NCBI GenBank assembly: GCA_017548245.1
Contig: JAFYMU010000158.1
Coordinates: 1 to 8,545 of the forward strand
Source of the DNA: Kiritimatiellia bacterium
GTDB taxonomy: Bacteria > Verrucomicrobiota > Kiritimatiellia > RFP12 > DVOR01
Length of the DNA stretch: 8,545 nucleotides
Direction of reading: 5' to 3'
The position numbers and the translations under genes are program-made. Below, in pieces: positions 1 through 6,369 of the stretch; positions within the stretch are counted from its first letter, which is position 1; each line of letters opens with the position of its first letter. Under the pieces are notes generated by a model. It saw only the letters and a list, made by a program, of their open reading frames with translations, ran no database searches and was not told where the DNA came from.

Positions 1-450
1 ACGCAGAAGACCATTAAGTTGAAGCGTGTGGCTCCCGCAGGTGGCGCCAAGCCGACGAGCTCTGCTCCGATGTCGAGCGTGTCGCCTGCTGCACCTGCAG
101 CGCCTGCCGCAGGTGGTAGCGAAGCGCCGACCATCAAGTTGCAGCGCCCGGGTTTGGGTTTGAAGAAGGATGCTCCGAAGCCGGCCGCCACGCCCGCCGC
201 AGAACCCGAACTCGAATCGTTGGATTCGTTGGAACCCTTGGAAGATTTGGGCTCGTTGCCTGATTTGCCCAACGCACCTGAATCGGCTGGTGCAAAGGCC
301 TTCACGATTATCGCCATTATCGCAGCAGCCGCTTCGATTATTGTCACGTTAATCGTGTGTGGCATCCTGCAGAAGCACGGTGCCTCGCCGGACGGTTCGC
401 TCCCGACAGGCAACACGCTTCACCAGTTACCGTTTGAACGTCTCTTCTAA
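1..450 (+). CDS. Low-complexity single-pass membrane protein with TIKL repeats (5' end missing)
   Basis: The reading frame is open from the first base and ends at TAA 448-450, giving 149 visible residues; the start lies upstream, and a TTG at 19 is only an internal codon. Numbering visible residues, TIKLKR is at 4-9 and a second copy, TIKLQRPGLGLKK, at 44-56, separated by a stretch rich in Ala, Pro, Ser and Gly. Residues 71-89 form an acidic leucine-rich run in which Leu recurs every two to three residues (LESLDSLEPL and on). Residues about 100-122 are strongly hydrophobic (FTIIAIIAAAASIIVTLIV) and should form one membrane helix, followed by a polar tail of about 27 residues. There is no catalytic motif. 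The make-up suggests a disordered, possibly docking, region tethered to the membrane, but I do not recognise the function. Similar TIKLKR/TIRLKP repeats are, from memory, common in Kiritimatiellota/Lentisphaerota proteins. The orientation in the membrane is unknown. Confidence 0.8.
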   Translation, partial: TQKTIKLKRVAPAGGAKPTSSAPMSSVSPAAPAAPAAGGSEAPTIKLQRPGLGLKKDAPKPAATPAAEPELESLDSLEPLEDLGSLPDLPNAPESAGAKAFTIIAIIAAAASIIVTLIVCGILQKHGASPDGSLPTGNTLHQLPFERLF

Positions 451-468
451 TCCCATTGGATTCACAGA

Positions 469-500
469 ACGCCGTGCGCAACCCGCACGGCGTATCGTTT
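469..500 (+). terminator. Hairpin terminator after the membrane-protein gene
   Basis: A perfect 10-bp stem (ACGCCGTGCG at 469-478 with CGCACGGCGT at 484-493) closes a 5-base loop, CAACC. It begins 18 bases after the stop codon. The tail after the stem (ATCGTTTCT) is only weakly T-rich, so termination may be partial or factor-assisted. Confidence 0.65.
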
Positions 501-542
501 CTCCCCCTTGAACGCGCCTTCGGGCTCTTTTGTTTTTTCTTG

Positions 543-575
543 TCCTTCTTGCCCTTGAAGGAGCGCTCTCTTTTC
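543..575 (+). other. Weak hairpin in the 451-617 intergenic region
   Basis: TCCTTC (543-548) can pair with GAAGGA (557-562) around an 8-base loop, followed by a pyrimidine-rich run containing TTTT. It could be a second, weak terminator. The rest of 451-617 is T-rich, and I found no convincing -35/-10 pair for the next gene there. Confidence 0.25.
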
Positions 576-617
576 CCCTATTGAATTATTGATTTTGATT
601 GAAAGTGATGGAATCAT

Positions 618-1451
618 ATGGACAGCGTCATTAACCAGTTATGCCAGCTCCAGGATTTGATCTTAGCACGTGACGAACATCGCCAGACCGGCAACGGTGC
701 CCATTTGGCGCGCTTGACCGAAAACATCGATGCAATGGTGACCAGCCTTCCGGACGCGGTGCGTGCACGTTACAACCTCTTGATTCGCCGTAACAACCTC
801 ATCGTTTCGCCCGTCTCTGAAAATAGCTGCGCCGTTTGCGGCATGGCCTTGCCTGCGAGCCAGGTGCAAGCCGTGCGTCAGTGCAAGAATGTACAGTACT
901 GCCCGGGTTGTTCGCGCGTGCTCTACGAAGACGCCGAAGCACCGCGTTGGATTGGCGTGACCGCTCCGCGCACCGAACCGCGCAAGACGGGCCTCTCGCG
1001 TTTTTCCGCAGAGACCTTGATGGTGCCCGACATGGTCGCAGGTTCGGCCTCGGATGCCATTGAAATTCTCGCTGGTCAGATGGAATCTCAGGGTTTCATC
1101 TCGCACGCCGACCGCCTCATTCAGGCCGCGATGGAACGCGAATCGATGCTCAGCACAGCCATGGACAATGGCCTTGCCTTCCCGCACGTGCGTGGCGTTG
1201 AAGGCGGTTCGCTCACCTTGGCTTGCGGCGTGAGTAAGGAACCCTTCACGTGGGATGCCTCTGGTGCGCAGACCAACATCGTCTTCTTGATTACGATTCC
1301 CTCGGCCGTGAGTGCCTTCTACATGCGCCTCCTCTCGGGCTTGACCGAATCCTTCTTGAAGGAAGCCAACCGCAAGGCGTTGCTCAACGCTGAAACGCAG
1401 ACCGCGCTTTGGAAGGCACTTCTCAAAGCCACGCGTTACACGATTAAGTGA
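618..1451 (+). CDS. Zinc-ribbon / PTS EIIA type-2 domain fusion protein
   Basis: A 277-residue protein of two unrelated parts. Residues about 1-65 look helical and lead into a four-cysteine zinc ribbon: Cys71-x2-Cys74 and Cys95-x2-Cys98. The surrounding pattern (CAVCGMALP, then CPGCSRVLY) closely resembles the C-terminal ribbon of the DUF164/zf-RING_7 (CdsZ-like) family, but the long coiled coil normally before it is cut short. After a linker (about 105-130), residues 131-270 resemble the phosphotransferase EIIA domain of the fructose/PtsN (type 2) class, with the phospho-acceptor His190 in GLAFPHVR (family form GxAxPHxR). EIIA domains accept phosphate from HPr-type proteins and pass it to a sugar transporter or, in PtsN, act in regulation. 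No EIIB or EIIC gene is nearby, so a regulatory role is more likely than transport; this is inference. The ATG at 618 is the first in frame after a TGA at 606; its ribosome site is weak (GGA at 610-612). No signal peptide; cytoplasmic. Confidence 0.85.
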   Translation: MDSVINQLCQLQDLILARDEHRQTGNGAHLARLTENIDAMVTSLPDAVRARYNLLIRRNNLIVSPVSENSCAVCGMALPASQVQAVRQCKNVQYCPGCSRVLYEDAEAPRWIGVTAPRTEPRKTGLSRFSAETLMVPDMVAGSASDAIEILAGQMESQGFISHADRLIQAAMERESMLSTAMDNGLAFPHVRGVEGGSLTLACGVSKEPFTWDASGAQTNIVFLITIPSAVSAFYMRLLSGLTESFLKEANRKALLNAETQTALWKALLKATRYTIK

Positions 1452-1491
1452 TGTCACCACGGCGCGCGTGCGGCGTGATAAATTACGGATT

Positions 1492-1562
1492 GTTGGTTGC
1501 GGGTTGCACGTTGAGGCTAACATTTGACAACAAACAACCCCTCACAAACCACCCACAACCAA
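1492..1562 (+). repeat. Seven-base-period GTTG/CAAC repeat forming an imperfect inverted repeat
   Basis: The left arm carries GTTG at 1492, 1496, 1503 and 1510, the last three exactly seven bases apart. The right arm carries five consecutive seven-base units starting at 1528, 1535, 1542, 1549 and 1556, opening with CAAC, CAAC, TCAC, CCAC and CAAC. The arms are complementary: 1493-1504 pairs with 1551-1562 at 11 of 12 positions (one C/A mismatch). GGGTTG at 1501-1506 can instead pair with CAACCC at 1535-1540, so two folds compete. The right arm ends 8 bases before the -35 box of fba. The function is unknown: operator, transcript terminator for the upstream gene, or decayed short repeat. Confidence 0.55.
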
Positions 1563-1570
1563 TTAAAAGG

Positions 1571-1599
1571 TTGCCAAATCGCGTCACGCGTGCTATACT
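1571..1599 (+). promoter_or_regulatory. Sigma70-type promoter of fba
   Basis: The -35 box TTGCCA (1571-1576), a 17-base spacer and the -10 box TATACT (1594-1599), the latter preceded by TGC (1591-1593) as in extended -10 promoters. The expected transcript start near 1606 gives a leader of about 30 bases. This is the best promoter match in the window and fits high expression of a glycolytic enzyme. Confidence 0.8.
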
Positions 1600-1611
1600 T
1601 TTACCTATCTT

Positions 1612-1629
1612 TTAACCCTAAAAGGAGTG
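1612..1629 (+). promoter_or_regulatory. Leader motif and ribosome binding site of fba
   Basis: TTAACCCT (1612-1619), two bases, then AAGGAGTG (1622-1629). AAGGAG is a strong Shine-Dalgarno sequence that fixes the ATG at 1637. The same 18-base pattern, differing only at the two middle bases, precedes accD at 7403-7420. In both it begins just after the predicted transcript start, so it may be more than a ribosome site. Confidence 0.65.
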
Positions 1630-1636
1630 ATCAACC

Positions 1637-2593
1637 ATGATCGTCACGACAAAGGAACTCTTCAAGCACGCTTACGGCAAGTACGCCATCGGTGCTTACA
1701 ATATCAATAACATGGAGCAGTGCATGGGCCTTTTCCGCGGCTGCATCGAAAGCAAGGCTCCGTTCATCATTCAGATTTCTAAGGGCGCTCGCAGCTACAC
1801 CGACAAGTTGATGTTGGAAAACGTGATCCGTGCTGCTGACAAGATTTTCCCTGAAGCAGTGTTCGCAGTGCACTTGGACCACGGTGACGAAGAATCCTGC
1901 ATCGACTGCATCAACTCTGGCTTCTACAGCTCGGTGATGATCGACGCTTCCTCCAAGCCCTTCGAAGAAAACGCTGCAATCACCAAGAAGATCGTTGACT
2001 TGGCTCACGCTAAGGGTCTCGTGGTGGAAGCAGAACTCGGTAAGCTCGGCGGCGTGGAAGAACACGTGGCAGTGGACGAAAAGGATGCTTGCCTCACCAA
2101 CCCTGAAGACGTGAAGCGCTTCGCTGAAATCACGGGTTGCGACTCGCTCGCTTGCGCAATCGGTACCTCCCACGGTGCATTCAAGTTCTCCGGCAACCAG
2201 GGCCTCCGTTTCGACGTGCTCTCCGACATCCAGAAGAAGGCTCCTGGTCTTCCTTTGGTCATGCACGGTTCCTCCTCTGTGCCGCAGGACGAAGTCGCTC
2301 GCATCAACGCCTCTGGCGGCAAGCTCGACGGCGCTAAGGGCGTGGATGACAACCAGTTCAAGCGCGCAGCTGAACTCGGCGTCACCAAGATCAACATCGA
2401 CACCGACGGCCGTTTGGTGTGGTGCCGCGTCCACCGTGAATACTTCCGCGATCACCCGGAAGGTTTCGACCTCCGCCCGATCGGTAAGATCTTCATGGAT
2501 GAATATGCTAAGTTCATCGCAGCCAAGAACGAAAAGCTCGGCTCCGCTGGCCAGCTCGACTCCGTTCGTGAGTTCTGCAAAGCTAATGCTTAA
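1637..2593 (+). CDS. fba: Class II fructose-1,6-bisphosphate aldolase
   Basis: A 318-residue zinc enzyme of glycolysis and gluconeogenesis that reversibly splits fructose 1,6-bisphosphate into dihydroxyacetone phosphate and glyceraldehyde 3-phosphate in the cytoplasm. The class II signature is clear: HLDHGD with catalytic Asp81 and zinc ligand His82, VEAELGKLGG with Glu133, GTSHGAFKF with zinc ligand His179, and VMHGSSS with zinc ligand His210. The phosphate-binding loop NIDTDGR (253-259) follows. Length and the C-terminal part (HPEGFD to NEKLGSAGQ, about 273-306) fit the subgroup found in various bacteria and amitochondriate protists rather than the longer E. coli FbaA type. It has its own promoter and terminator, so it is probably largely monocistronic. 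Past the stop codon only a short spacer separates it from nifJ, and read-through could add to nifJ expression. Tagatose-bisphosphate aldolase is the main alternative and is less likely given the context. Confidence 0.95.
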   Translation: MIVTTKELFKHAYGKYAIGAYNINNMEQCMGLFRGCIESKAPFIIQISKGARSYTDKLMLENVIRAADKIFPEAVFAVHLDHGDEESCIDCINSGFYSSVMIDASSKPFEENAAITKKIVDLAHAKGLVVEAELGKLGGVEEHVAVDEKDACLTNPEDVKRFAEITGCDSLACAIGTSHGAFKFSGNQGLRFDVLSDIQKKAPGLPLVMHGSSSVPQDEVARINASGGKLDGAKGVDDNQFKRAAELGVTKINIDTDGRLVWCRVHREYFRDHPEGFDLRPIGKIFMDEYAKFIAAKNEKLGSAGQLDSVREFCKANA

Positions 2594-2607
2594 TTGAGCA
2601 ATGAATA

Positions 2608-2647
2608 CGGCGGTGTCTGGTTCAGCAGACGCCGCCGGTTTTTATTT
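2608..2647 (+). terminator. Rho-independent terminator of fba
   Basis: A 12-bp stem (2608-2619 with 2626-2637) with a single G-U pair (T2614/G2631) and loop GTTCAG, followed by GTTTTTATTT. It starts 15 bases after the fba stop codon. An ATG at 2601 in the nifJ frame sits just before this hairpin, which argues against using it as the nifJ start. Confidence 0.92.
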
Positions 2648-2693
2648 CCCTTTTCCTACACTACAACACAACACACACAAAAAGAGAGTGATT

Positions 2694-5600
2694 ATGGCCA
2701 AGTACATTATGTGCGATGGTAACGAAGCAACCGCCCGCGTTGCTTTCGCGTGTTCTGAAGTAGCTGCTATTTATCCGATTACGCCGTCTTCGCCGATGGC
2801 TGAATTCGCTGATGAATGGGCTGCTCACAAGCAAAAGAATATCTGGGGTACGATTCCTCAGATTGTGGAACTCCAGTCCGAAGCAGGTGCAGCAGGTGCT
2901 GTGCACGGCGCGTTGACCACGGGTTCGTTGACCACGACCTTTACGGCATCTCAGGGTTTGCTCCTGATGATCCCGAACATGTACAAGATTGCTGGTGAAT
3001 TGACGCCTGCTGTCTTCCACGTGACGGCACGTGCATTGGCAATGCAGGGTCTCTCCATCTTTGGCGACCATGGCGATATCATGGCTTGCCGCCAGACCGG
3101 TTTTGCTTTCCTCGGTTCTGCTTCCGTGCAGGAATGCGGTGACATGGCCCTCGTGGCACACGCCTCTACGCTCGAAGCCAAGATTCCGTTCGTCCACTTC
3201 TTCGACGGCTTCCGTACCTCTCACGAAGTGCAGAAGATCGAAGAAATCCCGCAGGATGTGGTTCGCGCCATGATCAACGAGGATAAGGTGAACGAATTCC
3301 GCGCTCGCGGTTTGAATCCTGAAGCTCCGACCATGCGTGGTACCGCTCAGAACCCTGACGTCTACTTCCAGGGTCGCGAAACGGTCAACAAGTACTACGA
3401 AGCCGTGCCGGCCATCGTCCAGAAGAACATGGACAAGCTCGCCGAACTCACGGGTCGTCGTTATCACCTCTTTGATTACGTCGGTGCAGCAGATGCTGAA
3501 CGCGTGATTGTGATTATGGGTTCCGGCGCTGAAACCGTCCAGGAAACCGTTGAAGAACTCAATGCCGACGGCGCTAAGGTGGGTCTCGTGAAGGTTCGCC
3601 TCTATCGTCCGTTCGACGTGAAGGCTTTCGCCGCAGCATTGCCGAAGACCGTGAAGCAGATCACCGTGCTCGACCGCACGAAGGAACCGGGTTCGGTGGG
3701 CGAACCGCTCTACACCGACGTCCGCACGGCAATCGGCGACGCAATGCAGAATGGCGACCTTGAAATCAACTATCCGCGCACCTATGGTGGCCGCTATGGT
3801 TTGGGTTCGAAGGAATTCACCCCTGCAATGGTCAAGGGTATCTTTGACAACATGGCCGCTGACAAGCCGAAGAACCACTTCGCTGTGGGTATCAACGACG
3901 ACGTCACGGGCGCTTGCATCGAAATCCCGGCCTACTTGCTCAAGGACTCTGGTTGCACCGAATGTATGTTCTACGGTCTCGGTTCTGACGGTACCGTGGG
4001 TGCAAACAAGAACAGCATCAAGGTCATCGGTGACAACACCGACAACTATGCTCAGGGTTACTTCGTGTACGACTCGAAGAAGGCTGGCGGCTTGACCGTC
4101 TCCCACCTCCGCTTCGGTCCCTCCCCGATCCACAGCCCCTACCTCTGCACCAAGGCTGACTTCATCGCTTGCCATAACTTCTCCTTCCTTGAAAAGTATG
4201 ACATGCTCGCAGCCGCTAAGCCGGGCGCAACCTTCCTCTTGCAGTCCGAATATGATGCCGCCACCGTGTGGGAACACATCCCGGATGAAGTGGCTCAGGT
4301 CATCATTGACAAGAAGTTGAAGTTCTACGTGGTGAACGCTGTTAAGGTGGCCCAGGCCCTCGGCCTCGGTGGTCGCACCAACACCATCATGCAGACCGCC
4401 TTCTTCGTGATCTCGGGCATCATCCCTGCTGAAAAGGCAATCGAACTCCTCAAGGCCGCCGCTAAGAAGGCATACGGCAAGAAGGGTGACGATGTGGTGA
4501 AGTTGAACTGGGACGCTATCGATGCCGCTAAGGATGCTATCGAACAGGTCACCGTTCCTGCTGCTCCGTCGGGCAAGATCACCAAGCCCGCGACGGTCGT
4601 GGAAGCCGCTCCTGATTTCGTGAAGAACGTCACCGCTAAGATGATGCGCCAGGAAGGCGATGCCCTCCCTGTCTCCGCCATCCCGGACGACGGTACTTGG
4701 CCGACCGCTACCACGCAGTTCGAAAAGCGTAACATCGCTGTGAAGATTCCTGAGTGGAACGAAAAGACCTGTATCCAGTGTCTCAAGTGCTCCACCGTGT
4801 GCCCGCACGCCGCAATCCGCGCTAAGATTGTGGAAGAAGGCGATCTCGCTGGCGCTCCCGAAACCTTCAAGACCGCTGACGGCAAGCCTCCGTTCAAGGG
4901 CAAGAAGTTCACGCTCCAGGTCGCCGTGGAAGACTGCACCGGTTGCGGTCTCTGCACCACCGTGTGCCCTGAACTCCCCAACATCGGCAAGGCCCTCAAC
5001 ATGGTGCGTTACGACCAGGATACGCTCCGTAAGCCTGGCGAAGCCAACTGGAACTACTTCCTCGGTCTCCCTGAAACCAATCTCACGGGTGTGCCGTTGA
5101 ATGCCAAGACCTCGCAGCTCCGTCGTCCGCTCTTTGAGTTCTCGGGTGCTTGCGCTGGTTGCGGTGAAACGCCCTACATCAAGATGCTCACGCAGATCTG
5201 CGGTGACCACCTCTGCATCGCCAACGCAACGGGTTGTTCCTCCATCTACGGCGGTAACTTGCCCACCACGCCTTACTGCAAGAACGCAGAAGGTAAGGGT
5301 CCTGCATGGTCCAACTCCCTCTTCGAAGACAACGCAGAATTCGGCTTGGGTATGGTCATCACCCGCGACAAGCAGAAGGCCTTCGCGAAGGAACTCGCCG
5401 AAACGATCATCGCTTCTGACGCTGCTCCTGCAGAGTTCAAGGCACTCCTCACCGACACCCTCGCCGCTGCTGACACGCAGAAGACCGACGAAGACATCAA
5501 GGCTCAGCGTGACCGCGTTGCTCAGATCAAGGCCGCTGCTGAAACCTGCGACTGCGCTACGTGCAAGAAGCTCGCAACGGTGGCAGACTTCCTCGTGCGT

Positions 5601-6254
5601 CGTTCGGTCTGGATTATCGGTGGTGACGGTTGGGCATACGATATCGGTTACGGCGGTCTCGACCACGTGCTCGCAACGGGTCGCAATGTGAAGATCCTCG
5701 TGCTCGACACCGAAGTGTACTCCAACACCGGTGGTCAGGCTTCCAAGTCCACCCCTGTCGGCGCTGTCGCGAAGTTCGCTGCTGCTGGTAAGCCGCAGAT
5801 GAAGAAGGACCTCGCCGCCATCTCGATGACCTACAAGAATATCTACGTGGCACAGATCTCGATGGGTATGAACCCCGAAGCTGCTGTCAAGGCATTCAAG
5901 GAGGCCGAAGAGTATGATGGTCCTGCATTGATTATCGCCTATGCACACTGCATTGCGCACGGTATCAATTTGGCCACCGGCTTGGAACACCAGAAGATGG
6001 CTGTGGAAACCGGTCACTTCCCGCTCTTCCGTTACAACCCCGACGCCGCTGCACAGGGCAAGAACCCGCTCACCCTCGACTCGAAGGCTCCGACCAAGAA
6101 GTTCTCCGAATCGCAGGCTACGGCAGAAAACCGCTTCAAGCAGTTGGCTAAGATGAATCCTGAAGAAGCAAAGGCGATGTTCGAAGCCGCCGATGCATTC
6201 TACTCTCGCAAGTACGAATACCTTCAGGCGCTCGCCGCATTGAACGTGTACTAA
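2694..6254 (+). CDS. nifJ: Pyruvate:ferredoxin (flavodoxin) oxidoreductase, single-chain
   Basis: A 1186-residue homodimer-type PFOR, full length for the family. It oxidises pyruvate and CoA to acetyl-CoA and CO2 and passes two electrons to ferredoxin or flavodoxin; it is a main ATP- and hydrogen-linked step in anaerobic fermentation. The N-terminal pyruvate/thiamine-binding domain has YPITP at 27-31. The central CoA-binding and gamma domains follow. The ferredoxin-like domain has two 4Fe-4S motifs: Cys693, 696, 699, 703 and Cys748, 751, 754, 758. The proximal cluster ligands are Cys820 and Cys823 (GACAGCGE), Cys848 (ATGCSS) and Cys1086 (AYAHCIAHG). The thiamine diphosphate/Mg motif begins with GDGWA (977-981) and reaches Asn1011 in SNTGG. 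All expected ligands are present. The ATG at 2694 was chosen because MAKYIMCDGNEA matches the family N-terminus and GAGAG (2684-2688) lies upstream; an in-frame ATG at 2601 would add 31 residues encoded through the fba terminator. A perfect terminator follows. Confidence 0.97.
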   Translation: MAKYIMCDGNEATARVAFACSEVAAIYPITPSSPMAEFADEWAAHKQKNIWGTIPQIVELQSEAGAAGAVHGALTTGSLTTTFTASQGLLLMIPNMYKIAGELTPAVFHVTARALAMQGLSIFGDHGDIMACRQTGFAFLGSASVQECGDMALVAHASTLEAKIPFVHFFDGFRTSHEVQKIEEIPQDVVRAMINEDKVNEFRARGLNPEAPTMRGTAQNPDVYFQGRETVNKYYEAVPAIVQKNMDKLAELTGRRYHLFDYVGAADAERVIVIMGSGAETVQETVEELNADGAKVGLVKVRLYRPFDVKAFAAALPKTVKQITVLDRTKEPGSVGEPLYTDVRTAIGDAMQNGDLEINYPRTYGGRYGLGSKEFTPAMVKGIFDNMAADKPKNHFAVGINDDVTGACIEIPAYLLKDSGCTECMFYGLGSDGTVGANKNSIKVIGDNTDNYAQGYFVYDSKKAGGLTVSHLRFGPSPIHSPYLCTKADFIACHNFSFLEKYDMLAAAKPGATFLLQSEYDAATVWEHIPDEVAQVIIDKKLKFYVVNAVKVAQALGLGGRTNTIMQTAFFVISGIIPAEKAIELLKAAAKKAYGKKGDDVVKLNWDAIDAAKDAIEQVTVPAAPSGKITKPATVVEAAPDFVKNVTAKMMRQEGDALPVSAIPDDGTWPTATTQFEKRNIAVKIPEWNEKTCIQCLKCSTVCPHAAIRAKIVEEGDLAGAPETFKTADGKPPFKGKKFTLQVAVEDCTGCGLCTTVCPELPNIGKALNMVRYDQDTLRKPGEANWNYFLGLPETNLTGVPLNAKTSQLRRPLFEFSGACAGCGETPYIKMLTQICGDHLCIANATGCSSIYGGNLPTTPYCKNAEGKGPAWSNSLFEDNAEFGLGMVITRDKQKAFAKELAETIIASDAAPAEFKALLTDTLAAADTQKTDEDIKAQRDRVAQIKAAAETCDCATCKKLATVADFLVRRSVWIIGGDGWAYDIGYGGLDHVLATGRNVKILVLDTEVYSNTGGQASKSTPVGAVAKFAAAGKPQMKKDLAAISMTYKNIYVAQISMGMNPEAAVKAFKEAEEYDGPALIIAYAHCIAHGINLATGLEHQKMAVETGHFPLFRYNPDAAAQGKNPLTLDSKAPTKKFSESQATAENRFKQLAKMNPEEAKAMFEAADAFYSRKYEYLQALAALNVY

Positions 6255-6278
6255 GACCTCGTACCTCGTTCAACAGAG

Positions 6279-6315
6279 ACGAAGCCCTCCTCGCGAGGGC
6301 TTCGTTTTTTCTTTT
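6279..6315 (+). terminator. Rho-independent terminator of nifJ
   Basis: A perfect 11-bp stem (ACGAAGCCCTC at 6279-6289 with its complement at 6295-6305), loop CTCGC, then a T-rich tail TTTTTTCTTTT. It starts 24 bases after the nifJ stop codon and separates nifJ from the glycosyltransferase gene. Confidence 0.95.
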
Positions 6316-6353
6316 CTAGCGCACCCCTTCGCTACGCGCCACCCCATGACTTC

Positions 6354-6362
6354 TGCTATACT
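6354..6362 (+). promoter_or_regulatory. Extended -10 promoter of the glycosyltransferase gene
   Basis: TGCTATACT (TGC at 6354-6356, TATACT at 6357-6362) is identical to the extended -10 box of fba. No good -35 box lies 16-18 bases upstream, as is usual for extended -10 promoters. The expected transcript start, about 7 bases downstream (near 6369), coincides with the ATG at 6370. Confidence 0.6.
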
Positions 6363-6369
6363 ATTACGT

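Noticed and set aside
581..609. A promoter for the EIIA-fusion gene starting at TTGAAT (581-586)
   Set aside because: The hexamer 17 bases downstream (AGTGAT) is a poor -10 box, and other spacings are no better in this AT-rich stretch.
1453..1480. A GC-rich dyad just after the EIIA-fusion stop codon as a terminator
   Set aside because: TCACCACG can pair with CGTG and GTGA only if a 4-base bulge is allowed, and no T tract follows; too weak to call.
663..1523. A minus-strand open frame of 286 codons over the EIIA fusion gene
   Set aside because: It is an in-register shadow of the sense gene, whose zinc-ribbon and EIIA motifs are clear; no minus-strand promoter or ribosome site was seen.
1492..1562. 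A CRISPR array or transposon end
   Set aside because: The units are only seven bases and degenerate, with no spacers, no flanking target duplication and no cas or transposase gene.
2601..2693. A 31-residue N-terminal extension of NifJ from the ATG at 2601
   Set aside because: It would be encoded across the fba terminator hairpin and its T tract, has no ribosome site and does not resemble PFOR; the family N-terminus begins at the ATG at 2694.
2661..6017. A minus-strand open frame of 1118 codons over nifJ
   Set aside because: It is in codon register with a fully convincing gene and arises from avoidance of TTA/CTA/TCA; its translation has no recognisable domain.
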